Assembly (NCBI GenBank): GCA_032622095.1
Contig: CP136068.1
Location: forward strand, 158,481,465-158,545,464
Length of the DNA stretch: 64,000 nucleotides
From: Siphonodentalium dalli
Taxonomy: Eukaryota > Mollusca > Scaphopoda > Gadilida > Siphonodentaliidae
Reading direction: 5' to 3'
In this document: one piece after another, positions 37,201 through 43,582 of the stretch
Position numbering within the stretch: the stretch's first letter is position 1
How the letters are laid out: the number at the start of each line of letters is the position of its first letter
Made by a program: the position numbers and the translations under genes
The notes under the pieces: model-generated
Told to the model about the DNA's origin: nothing
Database searches by the model: none
What the model saw: only the letters and a program-made list of their open reading frames with translations

Positions 37201-38110
37201 GAGAATTATCATTCCTGACATGGAAGGCGTCGGACTGGTCCGCACCAGATATCCCATAATGCCCAAACATGCAGAAGGCAGCGCCGATTGGCGGGAACTT
37301 GACGCAGTCAAAGAAAACCCTGTGCCAATGCATTCTCTTATATATGCGAGTCGACCATAGGTCGCCTCGCATATATAAGAGAATGCATTGGCCCCACAAA
37401 TGTTATACTATTTTTTATAATTGTAAAAAAATGTAGGAAAAAATGATAAAAAAAATATAAAAAATTGTTAAAGAATGTAAGAACAAATTATGGAAATTGA
37501 TAAATAATGTAAGAAAAATGATAAAAAATGATACAATTGTAACAGAATGTAAGAAAAATTATGAAAATGATACAATTGTTAAAGAATGTAAGAAACAATT
37601 ATAAAAAAAATTATTTGCACAGGTGTGGTGAGAGAAGTGGTGGCATCCGGAACGAGAATTATCATTCCTGACATGGAAGGCGTCGGACTGGTCCGCACCA
37701 GATATCCCATAATGCCCATACATGCAGAAGGCAGCGCCGCCTGGCGGGAACTTGACGCAGTCAAAGAAATGCTTCTCAATCTCAACACTAACAAATACCT
37801 TCTGCACGAGCAGCCGAATTTCGTGTTGGGCGAGGATCCTACAGCAGGGTTGGTGCACATGCGAATACAGGACACGGTACAGATGGAGCCCGGTAATCAC
37901 CATCACGATGTTTACGTGTCCGCAGACGACCTCGGGACGGTAACTGATGGTGTGACGCGTATCACGGCATGGACTACGTCATCATTACAGCACCAACATG
38001 AAGTAGAAATCGGATATGACTTGAACGTGTCCAAATACAAGATATATACATGCGACGGTGTCAGCGTATGCTGGGATAAACATCCTAAAGTTCTGCTGTT
38101 TGTTGAGTAA
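22117..38110 (+). CDS. secreted protein of unknown function, seven coding exons, 669 aa
   Basis: Coding exons 22117-22265, 25361-25595, 28517-28799, 30848-31098, 31548-31847, 34414-34717 and 37623-38110 join in phase with AG acceptors and GT donors throughout, giving 669 residues. A short hydrophobic N-terminus (FLPVVIALILGAVYA, about residues 2-16) is a signal peptide. A leucine-rich heptad segment (about 20-48, IEQLENTVNTLARQV) suggests a coiled coil. The rest looks globular, rich in charged and aromatic residues with scattered cysteines, including two near the C-terminus (YTCDGVSVCW), and no transmembrane anchor. I recognise the type as a conserved uncharacterised invertebrate extracellular family but know no function. 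Introns are crowded with MITEs, and several junctions are tandemly repeated. A non-coding 5' exon must exist because the ATG lies 1 nt after an acceptor. No poly(A) site is certain. Confidence 0.85.
22487..22942. mobile_element. MITE family 2, copy d (intron 1)
   Basis: It starts TTAAAGGCACTCAATCCGAT and ends GATTGTGCATCTTTAA, with all family blocks inside. The open frames over it (about 80-94 codons) are shared with other copies only as decayed fragments, so they are not called. Confidence 0.75.
23756..23830. repeat. short hairpin
   Basis: Arms TTTATTTTCAATGGAAAGGG plus AATAACTC and GAGTTATTCCCCTTACATTG plus AAAATAA flank a loop of about 18 bp. Confidence 0.75.
24531..24681. repeat. 151-bp near-perfect palindrome
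   Basis: Left arm ATAAGGATTAACTGTCATGT ... and right arm ... ACATGACAGTTAATCCTTAT pair over about 70 bp. The centre is AAAACCCGAAGGGTTTT. It is fold-back-element-like, in intron 1. Confidence 0.9.
25361..25595 (+). CDS. secreted gene, coding exon 2
   Basis: Acceptor GTCTATATTCAG, donor CACGAG|GTATAA. Encodes residues 50-128 (split Arg codon with exon 1, phase 0 at the end). It begins SDGRSGLKQIRHN and includes VGLGEFIAVLNGVEFRTRHN. Codon use is clearly coding and GC-richer than the introns. The in-phase junctions on both sides are the main support. Confidence 0.88.
25690..25800. repeat. 50-bp direct repeat, two copies
   Basis: CCGGTTTATTAGTTTAAAAG through GATCAGGAGG occurs twice back to back. 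Confidence 0.8.
26390..26477. mobile_element. 88-bp mini inverted-repeat element, copy 2
   Basis: Ends GTTACAATTCATTCCG and CAGAATTAATTGTAAC; the interior is as in 11964-12051. Confidence 0.78.
26515..26720. other. GC-rich unassigned patch in intron 2
   Basis: A block of about 200 bp that is clearly GC-richer than its surroundings, open on the plus strand for 65 codons. It ends LSEPSHMLP followed by a stop and GATGAAGCACAC. It could be the 3' tail of a decayed retroelement ORF. No domain is recognisable. Confidence 0.3.
26748..27274. mobile_element. MITE family 3, copy b (intron 2)
   Basis: Ends TTAAAGATGGATTATCTCTT and AAAGAGATAATCCACCTTTA plus A. Co-linear with 16822-17385, with a single left terminus instead of three. 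Confidence 0.88.
27275..28030. other. rest of intron 2, nothing recognised
   Basis: A short duplicated word, GGAAACAAAGGACCGGGTCA / GGAAACAAAGGGCCGGGTCA, lies at about 27493-27540. Otherwise plain AT-rich DNA. Confidence 0.4.
28031..28500. mobile_element. MITE with CACGGTGGGGAATCACGTGG ends, 16 bp from the exon 3 acceptor
   Basis: Terminal inverted repeats of about 45 bp (CACGGTGGGGAATCACGTGG ... and ... CCATGTGATTCCCCACCGTG) bound 470 bp. The right end lies 16 bp before the exon 3 acceptor AG at 28515-28516, so the polypyrimidine tract TTCTTCTTTCTAG is directly next to the element. The 92-codon minus-strand frame across the end is a shadow. Confidence 0.85.
28517..28799 (+). CDS. secreted gene, coding exon 3
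   Basis: Acceptor TTCTTTCTAG, donor AAAACAG|GTTAAT, end phase 1. Encodes residues 129-222 and one base of codon 223, opening VENIPFPEVPQSVLDMPTL. It includes an acidic helix-like stretch (DEQIAEMREYFRAYK) and LCYLEGAW, and ends DLQEKLMYTSKT. No known domain signature that I can name. Confidence 0.88.
28970..29335. repeat. dispersed repeat, copy 1 (intron 3)
   Basis: TAAAGTGATGTGAAACACYC, GGTGATCAAATAGAAATGGA and GTTTCACGCAC recur in the same order at 33427-33645 (copy 2). Both are flanked by TTAAAG-like ends. The copies differ in internal length. Confidence 0.65.
29535..29648. repeat. imperfect hairpin rich in CCGAAGGTTC
   Basis: TTCCGAAGGTTCTTTGTTCC is answered by GGAACAAAGATCCTTTGGAA, with an inner inverted pair. 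Confidence 0.6.
29644..30018. mobile_element. TTAACCCTTT-type two-hairpin MITE (copy 3, intron 3)
   Basis: Ends CCCTTTACCCAACAG and GTTGGGTAAAGGG are bounded on both sides by ATAA instead of TTAA. The two hairpins are at about 29676-29744 and 29798-29866 in opposite orientation. The right half carries the family block GGTTCCAATGATATCCATAT and GACAGACCGAAGATATTTTA. Confidence 0.85.
30361..30800. mobile_element. TTAACCCTTT-type two-hairpin MITE (copy 4, intron 3)
   Basis: Perfect TTAA on both sides (30361-30364 and 30797-30800), ends TTAACCCTTTACCCAACA and TGTTGGGTAAAGGGTTAA. Orientation is opposite to copy 3. Hairpins lie at about 30521-30589 and 30703-30771. The right end is 47 bp upstream of the exon 4 acceptor. 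Confidence 0.9.
30848..31098 (+). CDS. secreted gene, coding exon 4
   Basis: Acceptor CTTTTATTCAG, donor TTTCTG|GTAAGTTAA, phases 1 and 0. Encodes residues 223-306: GLKDTNENYAYLPTTLADV, then AQWNYRILCHQIQKDINLD, RPVDDVSARMARDITLEEY and RAARFNFNGKDNSFL. Strong coding composition and a consensus donor. Confidence 0.88.
31313..31405. repeat. 93-bp near-perfect hairpin (intron 4)
   Basis: CACAGGCCCCTGGGGAAAAT ... and ... ATTTTCCCCAGGGGCCTGTG form arms of about 44 bp around a very short loop (TATACCGCATA). Confidence 0.9.
31548..31847 (+). CDS. secreted gene, coding exon 5
   Basis: Acceptor CTCTTCTTCTTCAG, donor AATAAG|GTTAGC, phase 0 at both ends. Encodes exactly 100 residues (307-406), opening KDDKYQFGIIDDIMEEIPGK and ending SINDCNTVNK. 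A symmetric exon, so its skipping would keep the frame. Confidence 0.88.
31848..32598. other. intron 5, first part, nothing recognised
   Basis: AT-rich sequence without repeats I can name, except a 30-bp end of MITE family 2 (TTAAAGATGCACAATCCGAA) at 32569-32598 that is cut by the next element. Confidence 0.45.
32599..33273. mobile_element. MITE family 4, copy b (intron 5), inserted in a family 2 end
   Basis: It starts TACACTCTTATAACTAATGT immediately after a family 2 terminus and is co-linear with 18817-19437. The right terminus is lost near TTTATTGTGTACCAGG. Confidence 0.75.
33427..33645. repeat. dispersed repeat, copy 2 (intron 5)
   Basis: Matches 28970-29335: TAAAGTGATGTGAAACACTC, GGTGATCAAATAGAAATGGA and GTTTCACGCACCCGAACAA. 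Confidence 0.65.
33689..33732 (+). pseudogene. decayed duplicate of the exon 6 acceptor and 5' end
   Basis: ATTCAG followed by GAAGAGACGTGCACGCGTTA and CTCCC...GCTATCCTACTGGAG mirrors the exon 6 start (GTAGAGACATGTACGCCTTA ... GCTATTCCACTGGAG) about 725 bp downstream. A deletion of about 11 bp breaks the frame. It is a fossil of an earlier junction duplication. Confidence 0.65.
34070..34330. repeat. diverged direct repeat before exon 6
   Basis: GTGTGCTAAGTGTGCTGTTC ... AGTCGTGTTACCTGGTCA and GTATGCTAGGTGTGGCGATC ... AGTCGCGTTACCTGGTCA are about 205 bp apart. A third, weaker relative (GGGATAGGTGTGATTTTCGT, CACTTACCTGTATATA) is at about 40938-41010. Confidence 0.55.
34414..34717 (+). CDS. secreted gene, coding exon 6
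   Basis: Acceptor CTATATTTCAG, donor CAAACAG|GTGAGT, phases 0 and 1. Encodes residues 407-507 and one base of 508: VETCTPYSSRVSYAIPLELV, LTPLLSWNPYDIAFKGWPGG, KAWDGNHNQIFYRTP, and ends KPLVGVLDQT. The first donor is taken as authentic because its phase matches exon 7. The last 40 bases of this exon and the donor are then repeated about 23 more times downstream. Confidence 0.85.
34718..36215 (+). repeat. about 65-bp minisatellite of exon 6 3' end plus 5' splice site, about 23 units
   Basis: Each unit reads approximately GTGAGTCTCTTGGTACGATC, CCGGCGATACAGCCAAGCCA, CTAGTCGGAGTCCTCGATCA, AACAG. The second and third parts are the last codons of exon 6 (ADTAKPLVGVLDQT region), and each AACAG|GTGAGT recreates the donor. 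About 21 units keep GTGAGT; variants include ATGTGAGT (about 35277), GGTGTGTC (about 35990) and GATGAGTC (about 36054). Blocks of units share private variants (GATGCTGGCGATACAG at 35425-35560), so the array grew in steps. Confidence 0.92.
36232..36384 (+). pseudogene. partial exon 7 duplicate 1 (broken)
   Basis: Matches the first ~150 bases of exon 7 but follows the donor array directly and has lost the acceptor. An in-frame TGA replaces the Trp/Ala region (GCTTGATGGGAA), and there are several substitutions. It ends, like the others, at GTCAAA followed by the CCCTGTGCC hairpin junction. Confidence 0.85.
36385..36450. repeat. 69-bp-type hairpin after exon 7 duplicate 1
   Basis: Arms as in the TTAACCCTTT MITEs with small deletions (GCATCTCTTATATA, CTCGCTATAAGAG). 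Joined to the exon fragment by AAAACCCTGTGCC. Confidence 0.85.
36451..36715. repeat. AT-rich minisatellite between exon 7 duplicates
   Basis: Repeats of AAAGAATGTAAGAAAAAAT-like units; parallel stretches are at 36940-37169 and 37393-37622. The last bases before each duplicate are TTATTTGCACAG or TTTATTTGCACAG, an intact acceptor. Confidence 0.8.
36717..36866 (+). pseudogene. partial exon 7 duplicate 2 (intact acceptor, truncated)
   Basis: Starts after TTTGCACAG in the same phase as exon 7 and is open through GVVREVVASGTRIIIPDME to WRELDAVKEN. It then runs into the hairpin, where the frame stops within about 15 codons (ending YASRP). If spliced from exon 6 it would be a terminating (poison) exon or an alternative short C-terminus. 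Confidence 0.8.
36871..36939. repeat. 69-bp hairpin after exon 7 duplicate 2
   Basis: Near-perfect arms; first base pair changed (GCGAATGCATTC). Confidence 0.88.
37170..37319 (+). pseudogene. partial exon 7 duplicate 3 (intact acceptor, truncated)
   Basis: 453 bp downstream of duplicate 2 and almost identical (one Ala to Asp change, GSADWREL). Same acceptor, same phase, same stop inside the following hairpin. Confidence 0.82.
37324..37392. repeat. 69-bp hairpin after exon 7 duplicate 3
   Basis: Standard arms and loop; reads in the same direction as the two upstream. Confidence 0.88.
37623..38110 (+). CDS. secreted gene, terminal coding exon 7
   Basis: Acceptor TTATTTGCACAG ends at 37622, phase 1, stop TAA at 38108-38110. 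Encodes residues 508-669: GVVREVVASGTRIIIPDMEG, RYPIMPIHAEGSAAWRELDA, a His-rich segment (PGNHHHDVYVSADD), VEIGYDLNVSKYKIYTCDGV and the end KVLLFVE. It is the only one of four copies that continues past LDAVKE, so it is the functional exon. The His cluster and Cys pair might bind metal or form a disulfide; that is inference. Confidence 0.88.
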
Positions 38111-38234
38111 AAAAAAAGCACCATGAATTTCGTTAGTTATTCCTTATTCAAGAAAGTTCTGGGCAAATTTTCAACAATTCCTCGTAAATTATAGGCAAAG
38201 TCTGAAACTAAACGGAAGTTGTACAAAACAAGTC
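38111..38234. other. presumed 3' untranslated region
   Basis: Directly after the stop there is a run of A and AT-rich sequence. The first AATAAA-like words are farther on (about 38563), within repeats, so the cleavage site cannot be placed. Confidence 0.35.
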
Positions 38235-38830
38235 CATGGTCATAAATGGCCACGGCCTGCATGGGCCAAACTTTTTGGTCCGAAAATATTTTGCGTTGAG
38301 TCAGAAAAGTGGGTCGAAATTCAGTTTTCATTCTGCTCGGGAACATTTAAGAAAATGTGGCACATTGTCCCATATTAATAAATGGGTACACGGGCCGGAA
38401 AGTTGTGGCCGACAATGTTTTAGGACGAGTCCGAAAAATTGGGTCGAAATTAAGTTTTCGCTCTGCTCGGTCAGGAAAATGCGGCAAATGACCATGAGAA
38501 CGTTCTTAGTAAGCTGAGACGAAAATTTTAGTAAAACAAATTGGGGTCAAAAATTCCGAAAATAAATTAATTTGTTCGAAACAATTTCAGAGTAAATGTA
38601 TGCCCACCTGGGCCAAACTGTTTAGGCCGACACAATTTTGAGTCGAAATTAATTTTTTACTCTGATCGGTCAGGAAATTTTGTAAAATGCGGCAAATGAC
38701 CACATGTTAATAAATGGCCACCTGGCCTGAAATGTTTTGGACGACCAAAATTTGGCCGAGTCCGAAAAAGTTTGACAAATTACGTTTTTACTCTGATCCG
38801 TCGGGAAAAGTTTGGAAAAGTCCAAAAATA
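38235..38830. repeat. diverged tandem repeat of about 140-160 bp, four units
   Basis: Recurring words: AATGGCCAC or AATGGGTACAC, GGGCCAAACT, GTCCGAAAA, TGGGTCGAAATT, TTTTCATTCTGCTCGG or TTTTTACTCTGATCGG, GGAAAATGCGGCAAATGACC. The open frames over it are repeat translations. Confidence 0.75.
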
Positions 38831-39480
38831 AACAGAAATTGTCCAAAACAACTTCATCGCACACCATCTCATCGCACCCTACCACCTTTCCATCCAACCT
38901 GCGCCAATATTTCAGCCATCCCTCATTCCATTCCATCCACCCCTGCCATCATTCCATTCAATCACTTCATAATGTTATACCACCCCGGACACCATTCCAT
39001 TTCGTTGAAGTGACCGATAAATCATATGTATATATGTTTAATGATCTGTGTACCCTTAAAGATCGTTAACAACAGACTTGTATATTATCAATTATCAATA
39101 AGTATTTCACTCACTCGGTTTTCCGATATGTTGCTTTCGCCGTGGCAGGCCTTAGGGTTGCGGCCATTTTGAAAGCCATTTGATGGCCGCGATTGTATTA
39201 GTTTCTGTCCTGTCACTCTATTCGCTCCCATACTCTAATTCCACATAAACTGGTTTAACGGAGTAACACATATACCACAAGATATCGCATAATGACTTAT
39301 TTCGAAAGCTGTTGTAATTTACTATATAGACAACCATGTTGAATGCCATCTTGGATAACAAAGTTTTCCCAAAGCGGATTTTGGATATGTTATTCCTGAT
39401 ACTTTTTCAGACAAAACGAGACCAAAACTAGTACACTCCGCCGCTTTTCAAATAAGGGCCAGATCATGGTGTACGTGCAT
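38831..39480. other. no gene seen
   Basis: A C-rich stretch (CATTCCATTCCATCCACC-like words, 38870-39000) followed by AT-rich sequence without recognisable features. Confidence 0.35.
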
Positions 39481-39489
39481 TCTTTTAAA

Positions 39490-40160
39490 TATTTTGGAAC
39501 GTCTGTCTGTATGTATGTATGTATGTGTGTGTGTATGTATGTGTGTTATGAACTCGAAAGATGCCTACTTTGATCCGGGGAACAATATAGGCGGGTCCAA
39601 TTTCACGTGCGGCGGTGTCATTGACCTTGACCTCGCTCATATACGATCATATAGGTATATTTCTGGACCGATCGACCAATTCGACTCAAATTTGGTAGGC
39701 CTACTTTGATCCCGGGAACAATATCGGGGGGGGGGGTCAATTTCACGTGCGACCGTGTCCTTGACCTTGACCTCGCTCATATAGGCATGTGTCTGGCAAA
39801 GAAATCCCTAAATAGCCCAGACGAAGTCGGGCACATCAGCTAGTGTATGTATGTATGTGCTTATGTATGTGTGTGTTATAGACTCGAAAACTGCTCGAGC
39901 CGATCCGACTCAAATTGGTGTGTAGGCCTACTTTGATCCGGGGAACAATTTCACGTGCGACCGTGCCCTTGACCTTGACCTCGGTCATATACGCTCACAT
40001 AAATAGGCATGTTTCTGGACCTCAACCAATCCGACTCAAATTTGGTATGTAGGCCTACTTTGATCCCGGGAACAATATGGGTGAGTCCAATTTCACGTGC
40101 GACCGTGTCATTCGCCTTGCTCATATACGCTCATATAGGCATGTTTCCGGACCGATCGAA
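39490..40160 (+). mobile_element. Helitron-like repeat(s) with a 3' terminus at about 39842
   Basis: Near 39818-39842 the sequence has a short stem, CCCAGACGAAGTCGGG, then CACATCAGCTAG followed by T: the layout of a Helitron 3' end (hairpin, then CTRR, inserted before T). On both sides are (TGTA)n runs and blocks of about 165 bp (CTACTTTGATCCGGGGAACA, ATTTCACGTGCG, TTGACCTTGACCTCG, CGACTCAAATTTGGTA), four copies. These resemble the conserved body of animal non-autonomous Helitrons. No Rep/helicase ORF. Confidence 0.6.
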
Positions 40161-40376
40161 CAATAATTTGTCCAGACGCTGTATATTCTGCCCAGACCAG
40201 ACTAACTTCCGTACTTTTCAAGCGATGGTAAATCGGGCGAATTAAACCGTTCACCTATAAGTTGTTTTGTGTTAATAACAAGAAAATTTATCATATTTTG
40301 TCATTGCATAGATATATGTCGTCATTTCATACAATATGTTGGTCCCCTTGTGTCGAAATAGGACAGTCAGGTTTCT
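40161..40376. other. unassigned
   Basis: Nothing recognised. Confidence 0.3.
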
Positions 40377-40465
40377 GAAATCCTTCTGACAAATCTCACA
40401 TGCATCTATACGACGTAGATTTAGGTTAATGTGGTATCTGAATTCGAAACGTTATATGACATGCG
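40377..40465 (-). pseudogene. C2H2 zinc-finger fragment
   Basis: The minus strand reads an INLNLRR stretch followed by CEICQKDFRN, a Cys-x2-Cys half finger with a typical F, then disabled sequence. The bases at 40415-40450 are repeated at 41029-41064 (TACGACGTAGATTYAGGTTA ATGTGG), tying it to the next fragment. Confidence 0.55.
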
Positions 40466-41040
40466 CTTAGCATGGCATATAGTCAGCAATCTGCAGCTGA
40501 TGATGATCTTATCAAAACATTTTGGCATTGGGAGTAATTTTTTTTAATTTCTAATTTCTACTTTTGGCATTAAATGAAATCTTGTTTTTGTGGGGTACGT
40601 TCTTAAACTATTTTCAAAGTTCCAATAAACCGCTCCAGGATCCAGCTTCCACCTCAAAATTTATGTCATCAGAACGAGGAGCAATTTGTCTGCGAGAAAT
40701 TGGGACCTCGGTCATCATCATATTTAGCCTCGAATCTTCTTTAGTATGTCTAGCGCAGACAACCTCCCCTTTTTGACATCCATACATTTATGCACCACCT
40801 TCATTATGTGGGGAAATTATATGACGGATATGTTGTAAGCCATTATTTCTTTCACTCTACTTAATACGTTGACAAACGGAAAGGCCGCAAGGTCCGTCAG
40901 CCAGTGCTCCATTCTGACTTCTTATTGTCATTACGGAGGGATAGGTGTGATTTTCGTTACCCGGGCAAATGTTTTACCTTGTCAGGCACCCACTTACCTG
41001 TATATATATATTGGTTAACCTTTAAAAATACGACGTAGAT

Positions 41041-41640
41041 TCAGGTTAATGTGGTATCTGAATTCCATTTCGGAACACAATTGTACGGCGTGTCTTCCGT
41101 GTGGATCCTCATATGGCAATCTAGGTCATTCCGTTTTCGGAATTCCTTCTGAAAAATATATTTATAATGGCTTTTCTCCCGTGTGGATCCTCGTATAAGA
41201 GTGCTTGTGTGACTAGTCTGTGTGTATAGTTTTCCCACATTCGGCGCACTCGTATATGGTCTAGAATTATCTTGTGACTCGCCAAGTGAGACTTCTGTTT
41301 GAATGATTTGTCGCATATACGTCACACACGTATGGTCAAAAATGGGTCCTCGTGTGAGACGTGAGAGCAGAAACATAGGAATGTTTTATCATCCTCTATA
41401 AACGGATGTGGTCTATCGTCCTCTCTATCTACACTGGTATGGTCTATCGTCCTCTCTACAAGCATGGATGCGGTCTTTCGTCATCTCTACGCGGATGCGG
41501 TCTCTTTCCCTCTGTACATGGATATGTGGTATCTCATCCTCGCGTATTCTTTCGTGGGTGATCAGCGCATCGTGATCTTGGTCGTCCCACATCGTCTCGT
41601 GTATAAATAATATTTCCCCGTAGTGCTGCATGAGGGATGG
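41041..41640 (-). pseudogene. decayed C2H2 zinc-finger gene fragment
   Basis: Minus-strand reading in shifting frames shows linker and finger remnants: RIHTEDTPYNC, an HTGEKP-like STREKS, ECGK-like and HM/H-x3-H pieces, and DRPYQC near 41430. No finger is complete in one frame and Cys/His pairs are mutated, so it is not a working gene. It may derive from a retroposed or transposon-captured array. Confidence 0.6.
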
Positions 41641-42042
41641 CGCGACACGAATCAGTCGTTAACTTACGTTATGCTCATCACTTCACCCAATCGCGATAGA
41701 TGGTATAGAGTCGACAGTGTCCTGTATTTTTGTTTTATTAGGAGTTTGGGGAACGGACCCGGGAGGATTTGGAAGGGGCGAATTTCGCCCCTTCCCTACA
41801 ACCCACTTTGTATATTTTGGATGAGGGAATGGAATACATCACACATAACAGGGTGAACATGAAATGGAAATGATCTAATTTTTTTTTCTTTGGTTTCTTT
41901 TTCTTTCTTTCTGTTGATGTGTCCTGTATGGGCAGGGATAGTGATTTGGGGGGATCTTCGAAAGGGCCGAATGGCCCTTTCCTTAACCCCTCATTTTCAG
42001 CTTTTAATTGATAAATACATATAAAAAAAAAAGAAGCAATTT
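41641..42042. other. no gene seen
   Basis: Two short inverted pairs, GGGGCGAATTTCGCCCC (about 41776) and AAAGGGCCGAATGGCCCTTT (about 41961), lie in T-rich sequence immediately downstream of the minus-strand ORF. They could serve as 3'-end structures of that unit. Confidence 0.4.
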
Positions 42043-42768
42043 TTATAGAGTTTTCATTTCTTCTTTTTTCTTGGGGTGTTGCTTTTCCCCGGAAGATGGA
42101 GGAGATGTCAATTGTTGTTGTCTCACAGGATGTTCTGTTGTCTTTTGATGTTCTTCCATGTCTCTTTTATATTTTTCTCTCGACTCCTCATTCAGCCTTC
42201 TAAGTTCTTCCAAGAAAATTTGATGTTCGGCTGCTTGTTCTTCTCTGTATTTGTTTTGTTCTTCGGTGAGCGACGCTGGCTCCTCGTGGTATCTCGGCGT
42301 CGCGGTGGTGGTGAAATCCGCTCCTAGTGAAAACTGGCAAGGTGGTGAATCCAGTGTCTCCGCCTGCCTCCGTGACGACAGCAGGGACCTCCGGCAGATC
42401 AACGGAGTCCCTGCTAGCTGGTGTGACGTCGTCGACGACCGGGTCAGCAACCAAGTGGGGGGGGGAGCTGGGCGTCTCTCAGCTCGCCCCTGTATCCATT
42501 TGGCTCTTCTCTCGGCGTCCCTTCTCTTCCTGGAGGGGGTCTTCTTTCTCTTCTGATCCCAGAGGTCCAGATCCCCGTACCGGATGGTAGGTCGCTGGTG
42601 GAATCCAGCTTCCGGTGTACCGCCAGCAGAGGGTACTACTGGAACAGTCCGGTACTCCATGGATAAACGCACATTGCCTCCCTTAGCCTGGGTAAGTGTC
42701 CAGCTAAGGATATCCACAATGCGCAGTTTATCCAAGGCAGCGACAGCGACAGATGGGATTAGCAACAT
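42043..42768 (-). CDS. 241-codon ORF, probably mobile-element derived, function unknown
   Basis: An intronless open frame clearly GC-richer than its surroundings. The middle has a basic stretch (KRKKTPSRKRRDAERRAKWI), and the C-terminal third is a charged helix likely to coil (EEQNKYREEQAAEHQIFLEE ... RDMEEHQKT), followed by a Lys-rich tail. The N-terminus (about 1-60) looks globular. Basic KSPSxxRRDxxR-type segments are common in orphan ORFs of dispersed animal repeats, so a retroelement ORF1/gag-like or orphan origin is plausible; I cannot name the family. Start at 42768 is the first ATG in frame. A TATA-like box lies about 200 bp upstream on the same strand. Confidence 0.5.
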   Translation of the reverse strand: MLLIPSVAVAALDKLRIVDILSWTLTQAKGGNVRLSMEYRTVPVVPSAGGTPEAGFHQRPTIRYGDLDLWDQKRKKTPSRKRRDAERRAKWIQGRAERRPAPPPTWLLTRSSTTSHQLAGTPLICRRSLLSSRRQAETLDSPPCQFSLGADFTTTATPRYHEEPASLTEEQNKYREEQAAEHQIFLEELRRLNEESREKYKRDMEEHQKTTEHPVRQQQLTSPPSSGEKQHPKKKEEMKTL

Positions 42769-42965
42769 AATCCCCTGCCAAGTCCAAATCAGCTCACGCC
42801 GGAATCGCTCGGGCGGCTAGGATCTTTTCAGATCGGCCACACAACTCACAAGCGATCCCGCTCAGCCGGCCGGAACAGCGACAAGTCATAGAGCGCAGAG
42901 CATGCACAACCTGCCCGCTCAACGGCTAGCCGAGGAATGATGTCCTGTATGATCTGGCTAAGAGC

Positions 42966-42975
42966 TTATATATAC
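42966..42975 (-). promoter_or_regulatory. TATA-like box upstream of the minus-strand ORF
   Basis: CTAGTATATATAAGCTC on the minus strand, about 200 bp before the ATG at 42768, followed by a GC-rich leader. Plausible core promoter; not proven. Confidence 0.4.
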
Positions 42976-43582
42976 TAGTACATGTACAATTGGAAGTGAG
43001 ATATGTCAAGTTGAATTAAACAATGAGCGAAAGGTGTCAGGTAAGACGCGCTAATGCATTTAGAAAGTGTTAAATGGATTGAATATGGCAAATTGTGGTC
43101 AGGGAACTAATTAAGATGGTAGCTACCTAATAGCTACAGGTGACACCCATGCAATCTCGAGCTGGAACCCCCTAATGTGAAGTAGATTATTGAGGATCAA
43201 GTATTAACAAAGAGATATATGCCCCGTCGTTAGGCAGATTAGAGATACGTGGCACGATTAAGCCACGACCCACATGTCACAAACAACAAACATTTATCCC
43301 ACTCAAATAATACATGATCCTGTCAATTATTGGAGCGGTGTACTTTTTATTTGTTTTGGGGATATGAGGCAACTTCCCTGTAGTCATTCGTTATTTGTGG
43401 GGGGGGGGAAATCACATGTAAATTGACCCCAACCCAATTCATAATCCTAACTCATTGTTACGACTCTAGTCACTACATATACTCTCCATCTAGCTGAAAT
43501 TGGGACAACGTAATATTGAAGCTTCATCCCGAACAAACAGGTTTAAATAATACTTTGACGACAAAGCCAAGGGCAGCTATGT
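42976..43582. other. no gene seen
   Basis: Intergenic AT-rich DNA with a short G run at about 43400. Confidence 0.35.

Noticed and set aside
42076-42590. Plus-strand frames opposite the 241-codon minus-strand ORF
   Set aside because: Shorter, Cys/Phe/Arg-skewed antisense shadows of the minus-strand frame.
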